Of a DNA stretch of 64,000 bases, positions 9,479 to 19,500 are shown piece after piece. The stretch covers positions 1-64,000 of the forward strand of contig NZ_DS990131.1 in NCBI RefSeq assembly GCF_000187895.1, in the 5' to 3' direction. The stretch comes from Phocaeicola plebeius DSM 17135. GTDB taxonomy: Bacteria; Bacteroidota; Bacteroidia; Bacteroidales; Bacteroidaceae. Made by a program: the position numbers and the translations under genes. The notes beneath the pieces were generated by a model that was not told the DNA's origin, searched no databases, and saw only the letters and a program-made list of their open reading frames with translations. Numbering within the stretch: position 1 is the stretch's first letter; each line of letters opens with the position of its first letter.

Positions 9479-9509
9479 CAAAGTTATATTTTTTTGAGTA
9501 ATTTAGAAA
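9479..9509 (-). promoter_or_regulatory. Promoter of the Fur-family gene and purA
   Basis: On the minus strand, TTTC (9506-9509), 19 bp, TAACTTTG (9479-9486). The -7 box is a full match and the -33 box has one mismatch. The start would be about 15 nt upstream of the Fur-family ATG, so the regulator may control its own transcription. Confidence 0.6.
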
Positions 9510-9511
9510 GA

Positions 9512-10180
9512 TTACAAGCCATATTCTATCTCATTTTTTATTTCTTCTGCCACCATTTTGATTTCCGGCTTAGAAGATTTCAATAAATTCCCTAACATAC
9601 GAAGTACGGTACGAGAATTTGCCTTCGACTGTAAAGCAAACTTACATATAGCCTTAGCCGCTACTTGACGCATTTCAGTTCCTCCTTCCAGTACGGTAAA
9701 AGCCTGATCCAGGAATTCAGCTTCTGCTCTTTCATTCAGCGTCCATCCCTTCATTAGCAAACGAGTCATCAACAGATATCCGCACAATTGAAAATATTCC
9801 CGTTCATCGGCTATCCATGGAAAAACCACTTCCGAAGCGTATGGCAAACGTTGGAACAAATTCATTACCGTATATTCTGCCAATTCAGGATAACGCATGT
9901 CTTCTATCCATATTTCAGCGATTTCCCGACAAAAACCCTCAACAGGCTGAAGTAATCCGGCCATAATCTTACATTCGCGGATGTTCTCTTTCCACAAAGC
10001 CTGTGCCAGCTCATGATTACACGGATAATCTGCCGCTATTTCTTTAATACGGGGATATTCAATACCAAAGTTCAGTTTATAATCAATACCTTTTTCACGC
10101 ATACTTTGGGAAACCATTCCATTCATAAACAAGCGGAATTTCGACTTTATTTCCCTGATTGTATCCTGTATTTCTGCCAT
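9512..10180 (-). CDS. AlkD-like HEAT-repeat protein (DNA alkylation repair family)
   Basis: 222 aa counted from the ATG at 10180. A TTG two codons upstream at 10186 also reads in frame, but the ATG lies 2 bp after the preceding stop codon and is the better start. The protein is all-helical with repeated HEAT-like pairs (e.g. residues ~45-75 and ~155-200), as in bacterial AlkC/AlkD relatives. Those enzymes excise alkylated bases without base flipping; whether this divergent member has glycosylase activity is unknown. It follows the dipeptidyl peptidase gene so closely that translational coupling is likely. Confidence 0.8.
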   Translation of the reverse strand: MAEIQDTIREIKSKFRLFMNGMVSQSMREKGIDYKLNFGIEYPRIKEIAADYPCNHELAQALWKENIRECKIMAGLLQPVEGFCREIAEIWIEDMRYPELAEYTVMNLFQRLPYASEVVFPWIADEREYFQLCGYLLMTRLLMKGWTLNERAEAEFLDQAFTVLEGGTEMRQVAAKAICKFALQSKANSRTVLRMLGNLLKSSKPEIKMVAEEIKNEIEYGL

Positions 10181-10182
10181 AA

Positions 10183-12150
10183 TCAAATAGTCAAATTAGA
10201 ATAATCACGACCATAACGAAGCATCTGTTCTGTATAGCCTTCTGTATAATCAAGTTTTACATCCACAATCTGTCCCTCGGTATCATATTGAGGACAATAT
10301 ACCGGATTGACAAATCCCTTGTAAGGCGCCAGATGGAGTGAACGGTAACGGCTCAAGATTTCCTCATGAAGTTCTGCATCCAGTTTCACTGCATACTTTT
10401 CGACAAGAGCACGTGCAGCTTCATAGTCTCCCTCACTCTTTATACGTTGAATCTCACTCAACAACACGGCAAAAAGTCCGCGAAGCTGAAGATAATCATT
10501 TATTTTCACATAAGTTTTTCCATCTTTCTTCACCAGTTCCACAATATTCATTGATTTGCCATTTTCCAAAGCCCAGCGAGCAATCAATTGGCGGTTACGC
10601 ATGTGAGCTTCTTCCAAATCACAGCCCGGTTCTATGCGTACCATCTGCGTAAGAAGTCCGTTCATCATATAAGCATAATATTCAGCCTTGTAAGCTTCCT
10701 CATCAGGAGTTAATCCTAGTTCCACCAGCTTTTCATCAGGCAAATAATACAAGCCAAACAAATCTGCTCGTGCCTCTTCTATCGTAGAGCCATACGCTTT
10801 CAAGGCATCCGGATCAACTCCTGGAAGCAGTTTTCCTGATCCATGTCCTACACACTCATGCAAGTCCGTATGAAGGTCACCCGTGATGTCAGCATATTTT
10901 TCCAGCAAATCTTTTTCTTCCTGGCTGTACACAAATTCTTCACGGAAACCATTTCCTTTTGCAGCCTTATTGTAAGCATCTGTAAGATTTCCGATAGTCA
11001 CAGATTTTGACCCATGCAGACTGCGAATCCAGTTTGAATTGGGCAAATTAATTCCTATCGCCGAACTCGGATACAAATCTCCCCCTAACATGGCAGCTGT
11101 AATCACTTTGGCTGAAACGCCACGTACTACTCCCTTTTTAAATGCAAGAGATACTGGAGAGTGATCTTCAAACCATTGCGCATGCTGACTGATAACTTCC
11201 GTTCGGTGAGTAGCTTCTTCATCTTTAAAATTCACAATTGATTCCCAACTTGCTTTCATTCCTAACGGGTCACCATAACTTTCAATAAAGCCATTGACAA
11301 AATCAACTTTAGACTCCGTATCTTTCAACCAGGCAATGGAGTAAGTGTCAAATGTTTTCAAATCACCCGTACGGTAAAAATCAATCAACAAACGGATTAC
11401 TTCACACTGAGCTTCATTTTCAGCCACTGACTTGGCTTTTTCCAGCCAATAAATAATCTTTTCAATCGCTTCTCCATACATGCCATCCACCTTCCAGACT
11501 TCTTCTTGTATGACTCCGTCCTTTTGCACCAGACGACTGTTCATTCCATACATAACAGGATGTGGACCACTTGCCAATTTCTGAATCATGTAAAACTTCT
11601 CAGCCTCATCCTGAGTTACCCCTTCATAGTAATTGGCTGCAGAAGTTATCACCAGGTCCTCTCCATCTGCCTGATTCACACGTTTGGGCATAACTTTAGG
11701 ATCAAAGATTACAGGAAACAATTTGTCACACATATCCTGAACTGATTCACCATCCTTCAGGGGAAGACCAGCCACATCTACTTGTGCTATGCACTCACGC
11801 AAAAACTCCGGCGAAAAAGCAGGCACGAACTTATCACATGCATAATGATGATATATGCCACTGGAGAACCAAACGCGCTTCAAATAAACTTCCAGCCCCT
11901 GAAAATCCGAACTATTACGGTCACCTGAATAGGATACATAAACCGCTTCCAGCAATTTACGAATCTGCAAATTATACTTTCCGTTTTGGTCAAAAAGAAT
12001 ATCTCTTCCTTCCAATGCTGCCTGTGAAAGGAAATAAATCAACTTTTTCTGTTTTAAAGATAACTTTTCAAAACCATCCACACGATAACGTAACAGTTGC
12101 AAATCAGCAAACTGTTCCACTATATAATTAAAACTTTCTGATGTACTCAT
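10183..12150 (-). CDS. Dipeptidyl peptidase III (M49)
   Basis: 655 aa, near the usual 650-680 of bacterial M49 enzymes. It removes N-terminal dipeptides from small peptides. The zinc motif HECVGH lies at residues 431-436 and the third ligand region EEARAD at 458-463, the HEXXGH / EEXRAD pair that defines M49. The start MSTSESFNYIVEQFADLQLLRY carries no signal peptide or lipobox, so it should be cytosolic and act in peptide turnover. It heads a two-gene unit with the AlkD-like gene. I find no clear promoter upstream. Confidence 0.96.
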   Translation of the reverse strand: MSTSESFNYIVEQFADLQLLRYRVDGFEKLSLKQKKLIYFLSQAALEGRDILFDQNGKYNLQIRKLLEAVYVSYSGDRNSSDFQGLEVYLKRVWFSSGIYHHYACDKFVPAFSPEFLRECIAQVDVAGLPLKDGESVQDMCDKLFPVIFDPKVMPKRVNQADGEDLVITSAANYYEGVTQDEAEKFYMIQKLASGPHPVMYGMNSRLVQKDGVIQEEVWKVDGMYGEAIEKIIYWLEKAKSVAENEAQCEVIRLLIDFYRTGDLKTFDTYSIAWLKDTESKVDFVNGFIESYGDPLGMKASWESIVNFKDEEATHRTEVISQHAQWFEDHSPVSLAFKKGVVRGVSAKVITAAMLGGDLYPSSAIGINLPNSNWIRSLHGSKSVTIGNLTDAYNKAAKGNGFREEFVYSQEEKDLLEKYADITGDLHTDLHECVGHGSGKLLPGVDPDALKAYGSTIEEARADLFGLYYLPDEKLVELGLTPDEEAYKAEYYAYMMNGLLTQMVRIEPGCDLEEAHMRNRQLIARWALENGKSMNIVELVKKDGKTYVKINDYLQLRGLFAVLLSEIQRIKSEGDYEAARALVEKYAVKLDAELHEEILSRYRSLHLAPYKGFVNPVYCPQYDTEGQIVDVKLDYTEGYTEQMLRYGRDYSNLTI

Positions 12151-12325
12151 CTTAATTCATTTTTAAACGTCATTAGAACATAATTATACAAAAATCGTAG
12201 AAGTTTTTTGATTTCGCAACAATAACCCTGAAAACTTTATCAAAAAACCTTATATTCGCACAAGAATACGATAAAACGGCAACTTTTTATTTTTTTATAT
12301 ATCTTTGTGCACAAAATTTAAAAAC

Positions 12326-14161
12326 ATGAGAGAACAAATGCTGAAAACACTCAAATCTTATTTTGGGTATACTTCTTTTCGTCCACTACAGGAAAAAATC
12401 ATTTCTACAATTCTTCAAAAGAAAGATGCATTAGTACTGATGCCGACAGGAGGAGGAAAATCCATGTGTTATCAGCTACCGGCTCTTTTGATGGAGGGAA
12501 CCACCGTTGTCGTTTCCCCATTAATTTCTCTCATGAAAGACCAAGTGGAATCTCTACAGGCTAATGGTATCGTAGCTCGTGCATTAAATAGCACAAATGA
12601 CGACGCCACCAACGCCCAGCTTTACTTTGAATGCCTACAAGGAAGGGTAAAACTACTGTATATATCTCCCGAAAGACTGATGTCGGAAATGAATTATCTG
12701 TTACGCGACATCAATATATCCCTGTTTGCCATTGACGAAGCCCATTGTATTTCTCATTGGGGACATGACTTTCGTCCTGAATATACACAACTGAAAGCTA
12801 TACGACAATATTTTCCCAATGTCCCAGTAGTAGCCCTGACTGCAACCGCCGACAAGATTACTCGAGAGGATATTATACGGCAACTGGAAATGCGCAACCC
12901 TGAAATCTTTATTTCTTCTTTTGACCGTCCCAATTTAAGTCTGGAAGTAAAAAGAGGATATCAACAGAAGGAAAAAATCAAAGCCATTGTCAAATTCCTG
13001 CGCAGACACCGTAATGAAAGTGGAATTATCTATTGCATGAGCCGAAATGGAACTGAAAAAGTGGCTCAATTACTTGAGAAGGAAGGATTCGATGTCGCAG
13101 CTTATCATGCAGGAATGTCAAACGAACAGCGGGAAATTACACAAGATGATTTCATTAATGATCGTGTGCAGATTATCTGCGCGACCATTGCATTCGGTAT
13201 GGGAATTGACAAGTCTAATGTCCGATGGGTCATCCATTATAACCTGCCTAAGAGTATAGAGAATTTTTATCAGGAAATCGGCCGAGCAGGACGCGACGGA
13301 CTTCCTAGCGAAACCCTTCTCTTTTACTCTTTTGGCGACATTATTCTGTTATCAAGGTTTGCGGCTGAAAGTAACCAGCAAGGAATCAACCTGGAAAAGT
13401 TGAACCGCATGCAACAATACGCAGAATCCGACATTTGCCGACGGAGAATTCTTCTAAACTATTTCGGAGAAACCATGGATCATGACTGTGGAAACTGCGA
13501 TGTATGCAAGAATCCTCCTGAACGCTTCGATGGTACCATCATTGTGCAAAAAGCATTAAGTGCCATTGCCCGTGCCGACCAGCAAATCGGTACCCGCACT
13601 TTAATTGACATCCTGAAAGGATATGCCAGTCAGGAAATCATGGAAAAAGGATATGACAAACTGAAAACCTACGGAGCAGGCAGGGATGTGCCTGGCAAAG
13701 ACTGGCAAGATTACTTGCTCCAGATGTTAAATTTAGGATATTTTGAAATCGCTTATAACGAGAGCAATCATTTAAAAATTACAGAAGCCGGAAGAAAAGT
13801 ATTGTTCGGAAAAGAACGCGCACCACTGGTAGTCATTAAAAGAGAAGAAGGCTATGGAAAGAAAGGCTATACCAAAGAAAACAAAACAGCTTCTCCTGTA
13901 CCTTTATTCACTCCTACCGTATTTGAAGATGAAGATGAAGGCTTGTTTGAAGCACTTCGTCAGCTCCGTAAAAAACTGGCCGACCAGCTGGCCATTCCAG
14001 CTTACATTGTACTATCCGACAAAACCCTGCATCTGCTTGCCCTGAAGAAGCCCAGCAACATTGAGGCATTTGGTGAGATTAGCGGAATTGGAGAATTCAA
14101 AAAAGAGAAATACGGAAAGGATTTTCTGGCCGTCATCAACGAATATCTAGGCAGAAACTAA
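12326..14161 (+). CDS. recQ: ATP-dependent DNA helicase RecQ
   Basis: 611 aa from the ATG at 12326; a second ATG at 12338 ([11 protein letters not shown]) is equally plausible. It is a 3'-5' superfamily 2 helicase for recombination and fork repair. Motif I is PTGGGKS (residues 40-46) and motif II DEAH (137-140), followed by the RecQ signature [13 protein letters not shown]. The helicase C domain contains the motif VI segment [10 protein letters not shown]. The RQC zinc cysteines appear in [12 protein letters not shown]...CGNCDVC, and the C-terminal ~75 residues form an HRDC domain. A -7-like TATCTTTG lies at 12300-12307 without a clear -33 box. The stop overlaps that of the convergent M64 gene. 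Confidence 0.96.
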   Translation: MREQMLKTLKSYFGYTSFRPLQEKIISTILQKKDALVLMPTGGGKSMCYQLPALLMEGTTVVVSPLISLMKDQVESLQANGIVARALNSTNDDATNAQLYFECLQGRVKLLYISPERLMSEMNYLLRDINISLFAIDEAHCISHWGHDFRPEYTQLKAIRQYFPNVPVVALTATADKITREDIIRQLEMRNPEIFISSFDRPNLSLEVKRGYQQKEKIKAIVKFLRRHRNESGIIYCMSRNGTEKVAQLLEKEGFDVAAYHAGMSNEQREITQDDFINDRVQIICATIAFGMGIDKSNVRWVIHYNLPKSIENFYQEIGRAGRDGLPSETLLFYSFGDIILLSRFAAESNQQGINLEKLNRMQQYAESDICRRRILLNYFGETMDHDCGNCDVCKNPPERFDGTIIVQKALSAIARADQQIGTRTLIDILKGYASQEIMEKGYDKLKTYGAGRDVPGKDWQDYLLQMLNLGYFEIAYNESNHLKITEAGRKVLFGKERAPLVVIKREEGYGKKGYTKENKTASPVPLFTPTVFEDEDEGLFEALRQLRKKLADQLAIPAYIVLSDKTLHLLALKKPSNIEAFGEISGIGEFKKEKYGKDFLAVINEYLGRN

Positions 14162-15822
14162 CGGAAACGCTGCCCGCTTACCCATACCGGACGTGCAAAT
14201 GGATAGCCAACGGATGTAACACGTGTATAATTTGCCATAGGTATCATTTCAGGAAGATGAGCTATATCAAATGCCACAAAGTCTTCGTATGTCACCTCTT
14301 CTACAGCCGTTCCTATTTTCATCACCTTTTCATAAAGTGATTTACGGGAAGGCGCATTAAAAGCACACGTATTTGAGTTCATCATACTATCTTCGGAAGG
14401 GCGATAAATTCCTTCAGAATAAGTACAAGCCCCTTCATAAACACCTAAATGCTCATTCTGATAATGAGAGTCCGTTAAAAAAGGAGCCCAAAGAACAGTA
14501 TCTGCCGATGCGGTAAAATCCACATTCTGCGCCCATCCGTTCGCTTGCATGATGCGTATCCGCTGCATTTCCAATGTAGTAACACTTCCTTTTTCCGGAT
14601 ATACATATTCATCTTCCAGTTTTCCAAAACCATGTCCAATCGCTTCATGTACCAATACTTGCCGGAAATATTCACTCTCCAAACTTTCAATAACCGGACA
14701 ATAAGCAATGGCAAACTCTATAAACTTACCATTTCCATCCTGATATCCGAAATAAGTGGTACCCGCATAAGCAGAAGTATTTAACACCACTACTGCCAAG
14801 CTGTTTTTCCTTTTTTCTTCTTTTAATACCTTTCCCACATACACTTGTACAGAAGCATCATCACCTGTAATCGTTGTACTATTTCCACCTGTCAGCTTAC
14901 AACTGAAGGCCGTCTTATATCCCATGCCAAAATCATTATTTTCAGATACCGCATTAATCATATACACGTCAAAATATTCTCTCAGAGATTTCACGGGTTC
15001 TTCAGTAAACAGATTCTCCATAGTTTTTTCCATAACGCTCCGATAAGTTCCATTAGCCAATTCCTGGTCCACGAAACCATCCCCCATCAACACAATTGAA
15101 ATACCATCCCCTTTAGTATGCTGCTGCAAAGTATCTATTTTACCGTCTGCTGAGTAATCAACTGACTCAAGCACTTGTCCTCCTAGCTGAGATATTTTAA
15201 CCGTAGCTAGTTCTTTCTGCACTCCATCTTCTTCTTTAATAAAAAGTAAATAGGCCGACCGTGACATTCCTCCCCTATTAGGAGCAGCATTCAATGTCAC
15301 CTCTTGTGTTTCAGCCGTTGCTGAACGAGAAGAACTTTCTTGCCTCAACCAGCTTCCTGGCTCCGAAGATGTATATACTTTCAGTTTTTCCGCTTCTACA
15401 TTCGTCTCGAAACGGATAGTAAACATACCTCCATCGACATCCACAAGATACTCATCTTTTTCGGGAAGCACATAATCACCAATCTCTTGGAAAACGGATA
15501 TTTCGCAAACTTCATCTCCCGAACTTAACTTTACTTTTGCTTCTCGTAACTTATTTGTATTGTTCTCAAAAATAGCTGTAACTTTTACTTGTCCTTCCCC
15601 AGCTTCACCCGATAAGGGAGACAAACTTAACCACACCGCATCTGTCGTAACATTCCATGTACCAAAACTTGTAAATGAAATAATAGCCTCGTCCCCTACT
15701 ACCGACTGCAGGGTTACACTTTCTGTCACATTTTCAAAAGAAGTCACTTCCATCTCTTTATGGCAAGAGACTAACAACATCAGAAAAACGAAACTAAGGT
15801 TAAACAATATAGTTTTTTTCAT
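14158..15822 (-). CDS. Surface lipoprotein with BACON domains and M64 (IgA-type) metallopeptidase domain
   Basis: 554 aa. Signal with lipobox LVSC (Cys 20). Residues ~30-115 form a BACON-type Ig-like domain ([20 protein letters not shown]...GEAGEGQ). A second, more divergent one follows (~118-215). From ~230 the M64 catalytic domain begins ([15 protein letters not shown]), with the zinc motif [15 protein letters not shown] at 392-406. M64 is named for the Clostridium ramosum IgA protease, but most Bacteroides members have no known substrate. It probably faces outward from the outer membrane. A paralogue of the same architecture lies at 20947-22584. The 3' end overlaps recQ by 4 bp. Confidence 0.93.
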   Translation of the reverse strand: MKKTILFNLSFVFLMLLVSCHKEMEVTSFENVTESVTLQSVVGDEAIISFTSFGTWNVTTDAVWLSLSPLSGEAGEGQVKVTAIFENNTNKLREAKVKLSSGDEVCEISVFQEIGDYVLPEKDEYLVDVDGGMFTIRFETNVEAEKLKVYTSSEPGSWLRQESSSRSATAETQEVTLNAAPNRGGMSRSAYLLFIKEEDGVQKELATVKISQLGGQVLESVDYSADGKIDTLQQHTKGDGISIVLMGDGFVDQELANGTYRSVMEKTMENLFTEEPVKSLREYFDVYMINAVSENNDFGMGYKTAFSCKLTGGNSTTITGDDASVQVYVGKVLKEEKRKNSLAVVVLNTSAYAGTTYFGYQDGNGKFIEFAIAYCPVIESLESEYFRQVLVHEAIGHGFGKLEDEYVYPEKGSVTTLEMQRIRIMQANGWAQNVDFTASADTVLWAPFLTDSHYQNEHLGVYEGACTYSEGIYRPSEDSMMNSNTCAFNAPSRKSLYEKVMKIGTAVEEVTYEDFVAFDIAHLPEMIPMANYTRVTSVGYPFARPVWVSGQRFR

Positions 15823-15890
15823 ACAGTATAATTAAGTCATTCAAAAGTTTTCAAACGGGTAGACCTCCTGAAAAATTCTTACAAAAACAA

Positions 15891-15951
15891 GACAGGATTA
15901 CAAAGAGATTTCCATCCTGCAAATTGACAGTTATCTCTTTGTAATCCTGTC
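15891..15951 (-). terminator. Long perfect hairpin ending the oadGAB operon
   Basis: GACAGGATTACAAAGAGAT (15891-15909) and its exact reverse complement (15933-15951) form a 19-bp perfect stem around a 23-nt loop. On the minus strand the stem is followed by TTGTTTTTG. It starts 24 bp after the oadB stop. The stem is unusually long and A/T-mixed for a plain terminator. Confidence 0.7.
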
Positions 15952-15974
15952 CAAAGAAGCTAAATCACGTTTAC

Positions 15975-17210
15975 TTATCCAAGAAATGAAATCAGTACAC
16001 CAGCTGCCACAGCCGATCCGATTACACCTGAAATATTACTTGCCATGCAGTATTGCAATACATGGTTCTTCGGGTCATATTTCAAAGCGATTTCATTGGC
16101 TACACGGCTGGCCATCGGTACAGCACTAAGACCGGTTGCTCCAATCAACGGATTAATTTTCTTTTTCGTAAACAGATTGAATATCTTCACGAAGAAAATA
16201 CCACCTGAGATTGAAAGTGCAAAAGCTAAGAAACCACCTATTACGATACCGATAGTCGTCCAGTTCAGGAAAGCATCGGTAGTCATGGTTGCACCAACTG
16301 AAATACCCAGGAAAATAGTAGCCGCATTCATAATGCTGTTAGATGCGGCATCAAACAAGCGAGAAGTATTGCTACCGATTTCCTTCACCAAGTTACCGAA
16401 CATCAGCATACCAATCAAAGGCACTGCACTTGGCACGAACAAGGCCACGATGGTAGTACATGCAATCGGGAAAATAATTTTCAAAACACGCAGATTCTTG
16501 ATTTCCGTTTTTGAAGGGTATTTCTTTTCCTGTTCCTTCATGTTGATGGACAGCTCTTTCTTTGTACACCACAAACGTACGACGAGCGGCACGATAACCG
16601 GTACCAACGCCATATAAGAATAGGCTGCAATGGCAATCGGACCTAATAAATGCGGAGCCAGCTTGATAGTAGTGAAGATAGCTGTCGGACCGTCGGCACC
16701 TCCGATGATACCCAAAGAAGCAGCTTCCTTGGGAGTAAAGCCCATCAAAATAGATACCAGCAATACGGCAAAGATACCCAGCTGAGCAGCCGCACCGAAA
16801 ATAGACAGACGAAGATTACGCAGCATCGGACCAAAATCGGTCAGTGCACCTACTCCCATGAATATAATCGGCGGAAGGAATCCCGTCTTAATCAACATAT
16901 AATAAATGAAGTTCATCAGCCCCAGTTCATGCGCAATTTCATGAAGCGGCATTTCCCAGATGTTCTTCATCACACCGTTCACCATGACCATTCCGTTTTC
17001 ATCGGCCTGCACTACCCCCATATCACCACCCGGGAAGTTGGCCAGCAACACTCCGAAAGCGATGGGTACCAGCAGCAACGGTTCATACTGTTTCTTGATA
17101 CCCAGATAGAGCAAGACGAAAGCAATGGCATACATGATGAGAAACCGCGGGTCAGCAGCAATGTTGCTGAAAGCGGTCATATCATATAATCTTTCTAATA
17201 TCTCTTCCAT
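15975..17210 (-). CDS. oadB: Oxaloacetate decarboxylase Na+ pump, beta subunit
   Basis: 411 aa, an integral inner-membrane protein with about nine to eleven hydrophobic segments. Family hallmarks include FGPMLRNLRLSIFGAAAQLGIF, ASLGIIGGADGPTAIF (the conserved GGADGP loop) and the C-terminal GATGLSAVPMASRVAN. OadB decarboxylates the carboxybiotin passed on by OadA and couples this to Na+ export. Its ATG overlaps the oadA stop (TAATG), a sign of translational coupling. The substrate label follows from the OadA partner; the beta subunit alone cannot tell oxaloacetate from methylmalonyl-CoA or glutaconyl-CoA pumps. Confidence 0.95.
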   Translation of the reverse strand: MEEILERLYDMTAFSNIAADPRFLIMYAIAFVLLYLGIKKQYEPLLLVPIAFGVLLANFPGGDMGVVQADENGMVMVNGVMKNIWEMPLHEIAHELGLMNFIYYMLIKTGFLPPIIFMGVGALTDFGPMLRNLRLSIFGAAAQLGIFAVLLVSILMGFTPKEAASLGIIGGADGPTAIFTTIKLAPHLLGPIAIAAYSYMALVPVIVPLVVRLWCTKKELSINMKEQEKKYPSKTEIKNLRVLKIIFPIACTTIVALFVPSAVPLIGMLMFGNLVKEIGSNTSRLFDAASNSIMNAATIFLGISVGATMTTDAFLNWTTIGIVIGGFLAFALSISGGIFFVKIFNLFTKKKINPLIGATGLSAVPMASRVANEIALKYDPKNHVLQYCMASNISGVIGSAVAAGVLISFLG

Positions 17211-19069
17211 TACAAAATCTTCATTAATACATCATCTTCTGATACGGAGTCACCGGAATTTGCACAGATAGCAGTGATGGTTCCACTAAACTCAGCACGG
17301 ATAGCATTGTAAGTCTTCATGGCCTCTACGTAGCAAATCACATCTCCCTTGTTCACCTTGTCACCCACTTTCACAGGAGTTTCCTGCGCACTCTTCGTCA
17401 GGAAGAACTTACCTTCCAGCGGAGAAAGCACTTCTTTTCCTTCACCAGCCGGAGCCTGAGCAGCCGGAGCAGCTTCAGCAGGCTGATTCTGTGCAGAAAG
17501 TTTAGAAGGATTGACATCGCCAAAGGCTACAGTTACACGATAAGCCTGACCGTTTACGTCTACTGTCAAGACTTTGGTCTGGTCATTGGCCATGTGTACC
17601 TCTTCCTTAGCTTCACGGCGTTTCTTCACATCTTCCAGGAAGTCAGCTTTTGCCTTTCCGCTCTTATAGGCTTCATACTGAGCCGGATGCATAGCATATT
17701 CAAAGAGTTCTTCATCATCCTGTCCAGTTTCCCATTTCTTTTCCCACATCATCTGACGGTATTTTTCCAACTGATCAGGATAGTTGTCCTGCGGATTACC
17801 TGTAAAGAACTTACGGCCTTCACGTTCTGCTTTTTCCACAATTTCAGGCGCCAGTTCACCCGGCAACTGTCCGGCTTTGCCCAAAATCATGTCCCAAATA
17901 TCGTCGGCAATCATACCCCAACGTTCCTTACCTTTTTCCAGCTGGATAACATTCATCATAGCCAGGTTCTTCACATACTGGCTGAACGGAGTTACCAGAC
18001 ACGGATAACCTACACGCGGCCATACATATGCTACCTCATCGAACAACTTGATCAACAATTCATCTTGTGTCATAAACGGCAAATTGCGTTTTGCCTTGTA
18101 CTTGTTGATAGATTCCAGATTGGTATCCAAATCGGCCATCAAACTTCCCATCATACCACCCGGAAGTCCCGGTCCAATCAGCAAAGAGTTCATCAGACGG
18201 TTTCTCGGACTGATATATAATCCCAAGAAATCATCCATAAATTCCTGAATCAAAGAACGTACTTTCATATAGGCCTGCATATTGATTTCAGGCACCTTGA
18301 AGCCAGCGTCTTTCAACATGGCCTGTACACTGATTACATCTGCATGTCCGGTACCCCATGACAACGGGTCCATACCTACATCCACATAATCACATCCGGC
18401 TTTGCACACTTCCAGAATAGAAGCCATATTGAAGCCTGGACCTGCATGAGAGTGATACTGAATCGTAATATCTTTGATTTTCTTGATACCTGCCACCAGC
18501 TTACCCAGGAATACCGGACGACCAATACCCGCCATATCCTTGATACAGATTTCATCACATCCTGCATCAATCAGCTTCTTGGCCATATCCAGATAATACT
18601 CTACGGTATGAATCGGAGAATAAGTGATGCAAAGACAGCACTGAGAAATCATGCCGGCATCATGTGCATAACCGATGGAAGGAATAATATTGCGTACATC
18701 GTTCAATCCACAGAATGTACGGGTAATGTCTGTACCCTGAGCCTTCTTTACTTTATAGAACAACTTACGTACGTCGGCCGGTACCGGACTCATTCGCAAA
18801 CCGTTCAGCGCACGGTCGAGCATGTGTGTCTGAATTCCAGCTTCATGAAAAGGCTTCGTCCACTCACGGACAGCCTTGTTCGGATTTTCACCAAACAACA
18901 GGTTAACTTGTTCAAAACCTCCCCCGTTTGTTTCTACACGGGCAAAACACCCCATTTCGATAATGGCTGGGGCCACCTTCACCAACTGGTCTACTCGCGG
19001 TACGTATTTTCCGGCACTCTGCCACATATCACGAAAAACCAAACTAAATTTGACTTCTTTCTGTTCCAT
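17210..19069 (-). CDS. oadA: Oxaloacetate decarboxylase alpha subunit / biotin carboxyltransferase
   Basis: 619 aa. The N-terminal HMGL-like TIM barrel (~1-300) has the metal/biotin-transfer motifs FRDMWQS and the HSHAGPG segment. A PYC/OADA conserved domain follows (~300-480), then a Pro/Ala-rich linker (PAEAAPAAQAPAGEG). The C-terminal biotinyl domain has the motif EAMKT with the biotinylated lysine at 585. This architecture is that of carboxyltransferases acting on oxaloacetate or pyruvate. With OadB and OadG it forms the membrane Na+ pump converting oxaloacetate to pyruvate. The methylmalonyl-CoA decarboxylase alpha subunit has a different, acyl-CoA-type fold, so that role is unlikely. 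Confidence 0.95.
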   Translation of the reverse strand: MEQKEVKFSLVFRDMWQSAGKYVPRVDQLVKVAPAIIEMGCFARVETNGGGFEQVNLLFGENPNKAVREWTKPFHEAGIQTHMLDRALNGLRMSPVPADVRKLFYKVKKAQGTDITRTFCGLNDVRNIIPSIGYAHDAGMISQCCLCITYSPIHTVEYYLDMAKKLIDAGCDEICIKDMAGIGRPVFLGKLVAGIKKIKDITIQYHSHAGPGFNMASILEVCKAGCDYVDVGMDPLSWGTGHADVISVQAMLKDAGFKVPEINMQAYMKVRSLIQEFMDDFLGLYISPRNRLMNSLLIGPGLPGGMMGSLMADLDTNLESINKYKAKRNLPFMTQDELLIKLFDEVAYVWPRVGYPCLVTPFSQYVKNLAMMNVIQLEKGKERWGMIADDIWDMILGKAGQLPGELAPEIVEKAEREGRKFFTGNPQDNYPDQLEKYRQMMWEKKWETGQDDEELFEYAMHPAQYEAYKSGKAKADFLEDVKKRREAKEEVHMANDQTKVLTVDVNGQAYRVTVAFGDVNPSKLSAQNQPAEAAPAAQAPAGEGKEVLSPLEGKFFLTKSAQETPVKVGDKVNKGDVICYVEAMKTYNAIRAEFSGTITAICANSGDSVSEDDVLMKIL

Positions 19070-19098
19070 GACTAATACATGCGTGTTTTTCTAACAGA

Positions 19099-19356
19099 TT
19101 ACTGCAATTTTTCTACTTTTATTACCTGACCTTTTCCGGCTGTCAATATATCCACAGCTGCCTTAATGGCATCCATTGCACCTGCATCGGTAGATGCACC
19201 TGTAGCAGCCACCTTCTTTTTGGGCGCTTCTTCAGGAGCAACTTTATTTACAATGGAAATCAGAAGCTGGCTTAACCAGATAACAATGAGCAGAATTACA
19301 AAGACTGTGACCATTCCGACCACCATCAGCAATAATCCTAATTCAATGTTTTCCAT
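19099..19356 (-). CDS. oadG: Oxaloacetate decarboxylase gamma subunit
   Basis: 85 aa, the size expected for OadG. One transmembrane helix (residues ~7-30) is followed by a short charged region (EEAPKKK), an Ala/Gly-rich linker and a C-terminal segment AIKAAVDILTAGKGQVIKVEKLQ. OadG anchors OadA to OadB and helps assemble the complex. It is the first gene of oadG-oadA-oadB, 29 bp before oadA. A hairpin lies just upstream at 19384-19415. Confidence 0.9.
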   Translation of the reverse strand: MENIELGLLLMVVGMVTVFVILLIVIWLSQLLISIVNKVAPEEAPKKKVAATGASTDAGAMDAIKAAVDILTAGKGQVIKVEKLQ

Positions 19357-19383
19357 TTTTCAACTAATTAGAATATACATAAA

Positions 19384-19415
19384 AGACGCTCCCTGAAAAG
19401 CGATTCAGAGAGCGT
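19384..19415 (-). terminator. Hairpin between nitroreductase and oadG (terminator or 5' leader hairpin)
   Basis: GACGCTCCCTGAA and TTCAGAGAGCGTC pair over 13 positions with one mismatch around a 6-nt loop. On the minus strand it is followed by TTTTATG. It ends 27 bp before the oadG start. A -7-like box TACTTTTG lies immediately upstream (19418-19425). The hairpin may therefore terminate the DUF2490/nitroreductase unit, or it may be the first structure in the oad mRNA. Confidence 0.6.
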
Positions 19416-19500
19416 CCCAAAAGTAGGAAATTCCATAAAGAACTACTACTAAAACTAGTTAAATATTTGATATTTTATTTATGTTATCCCGTTATTACTA

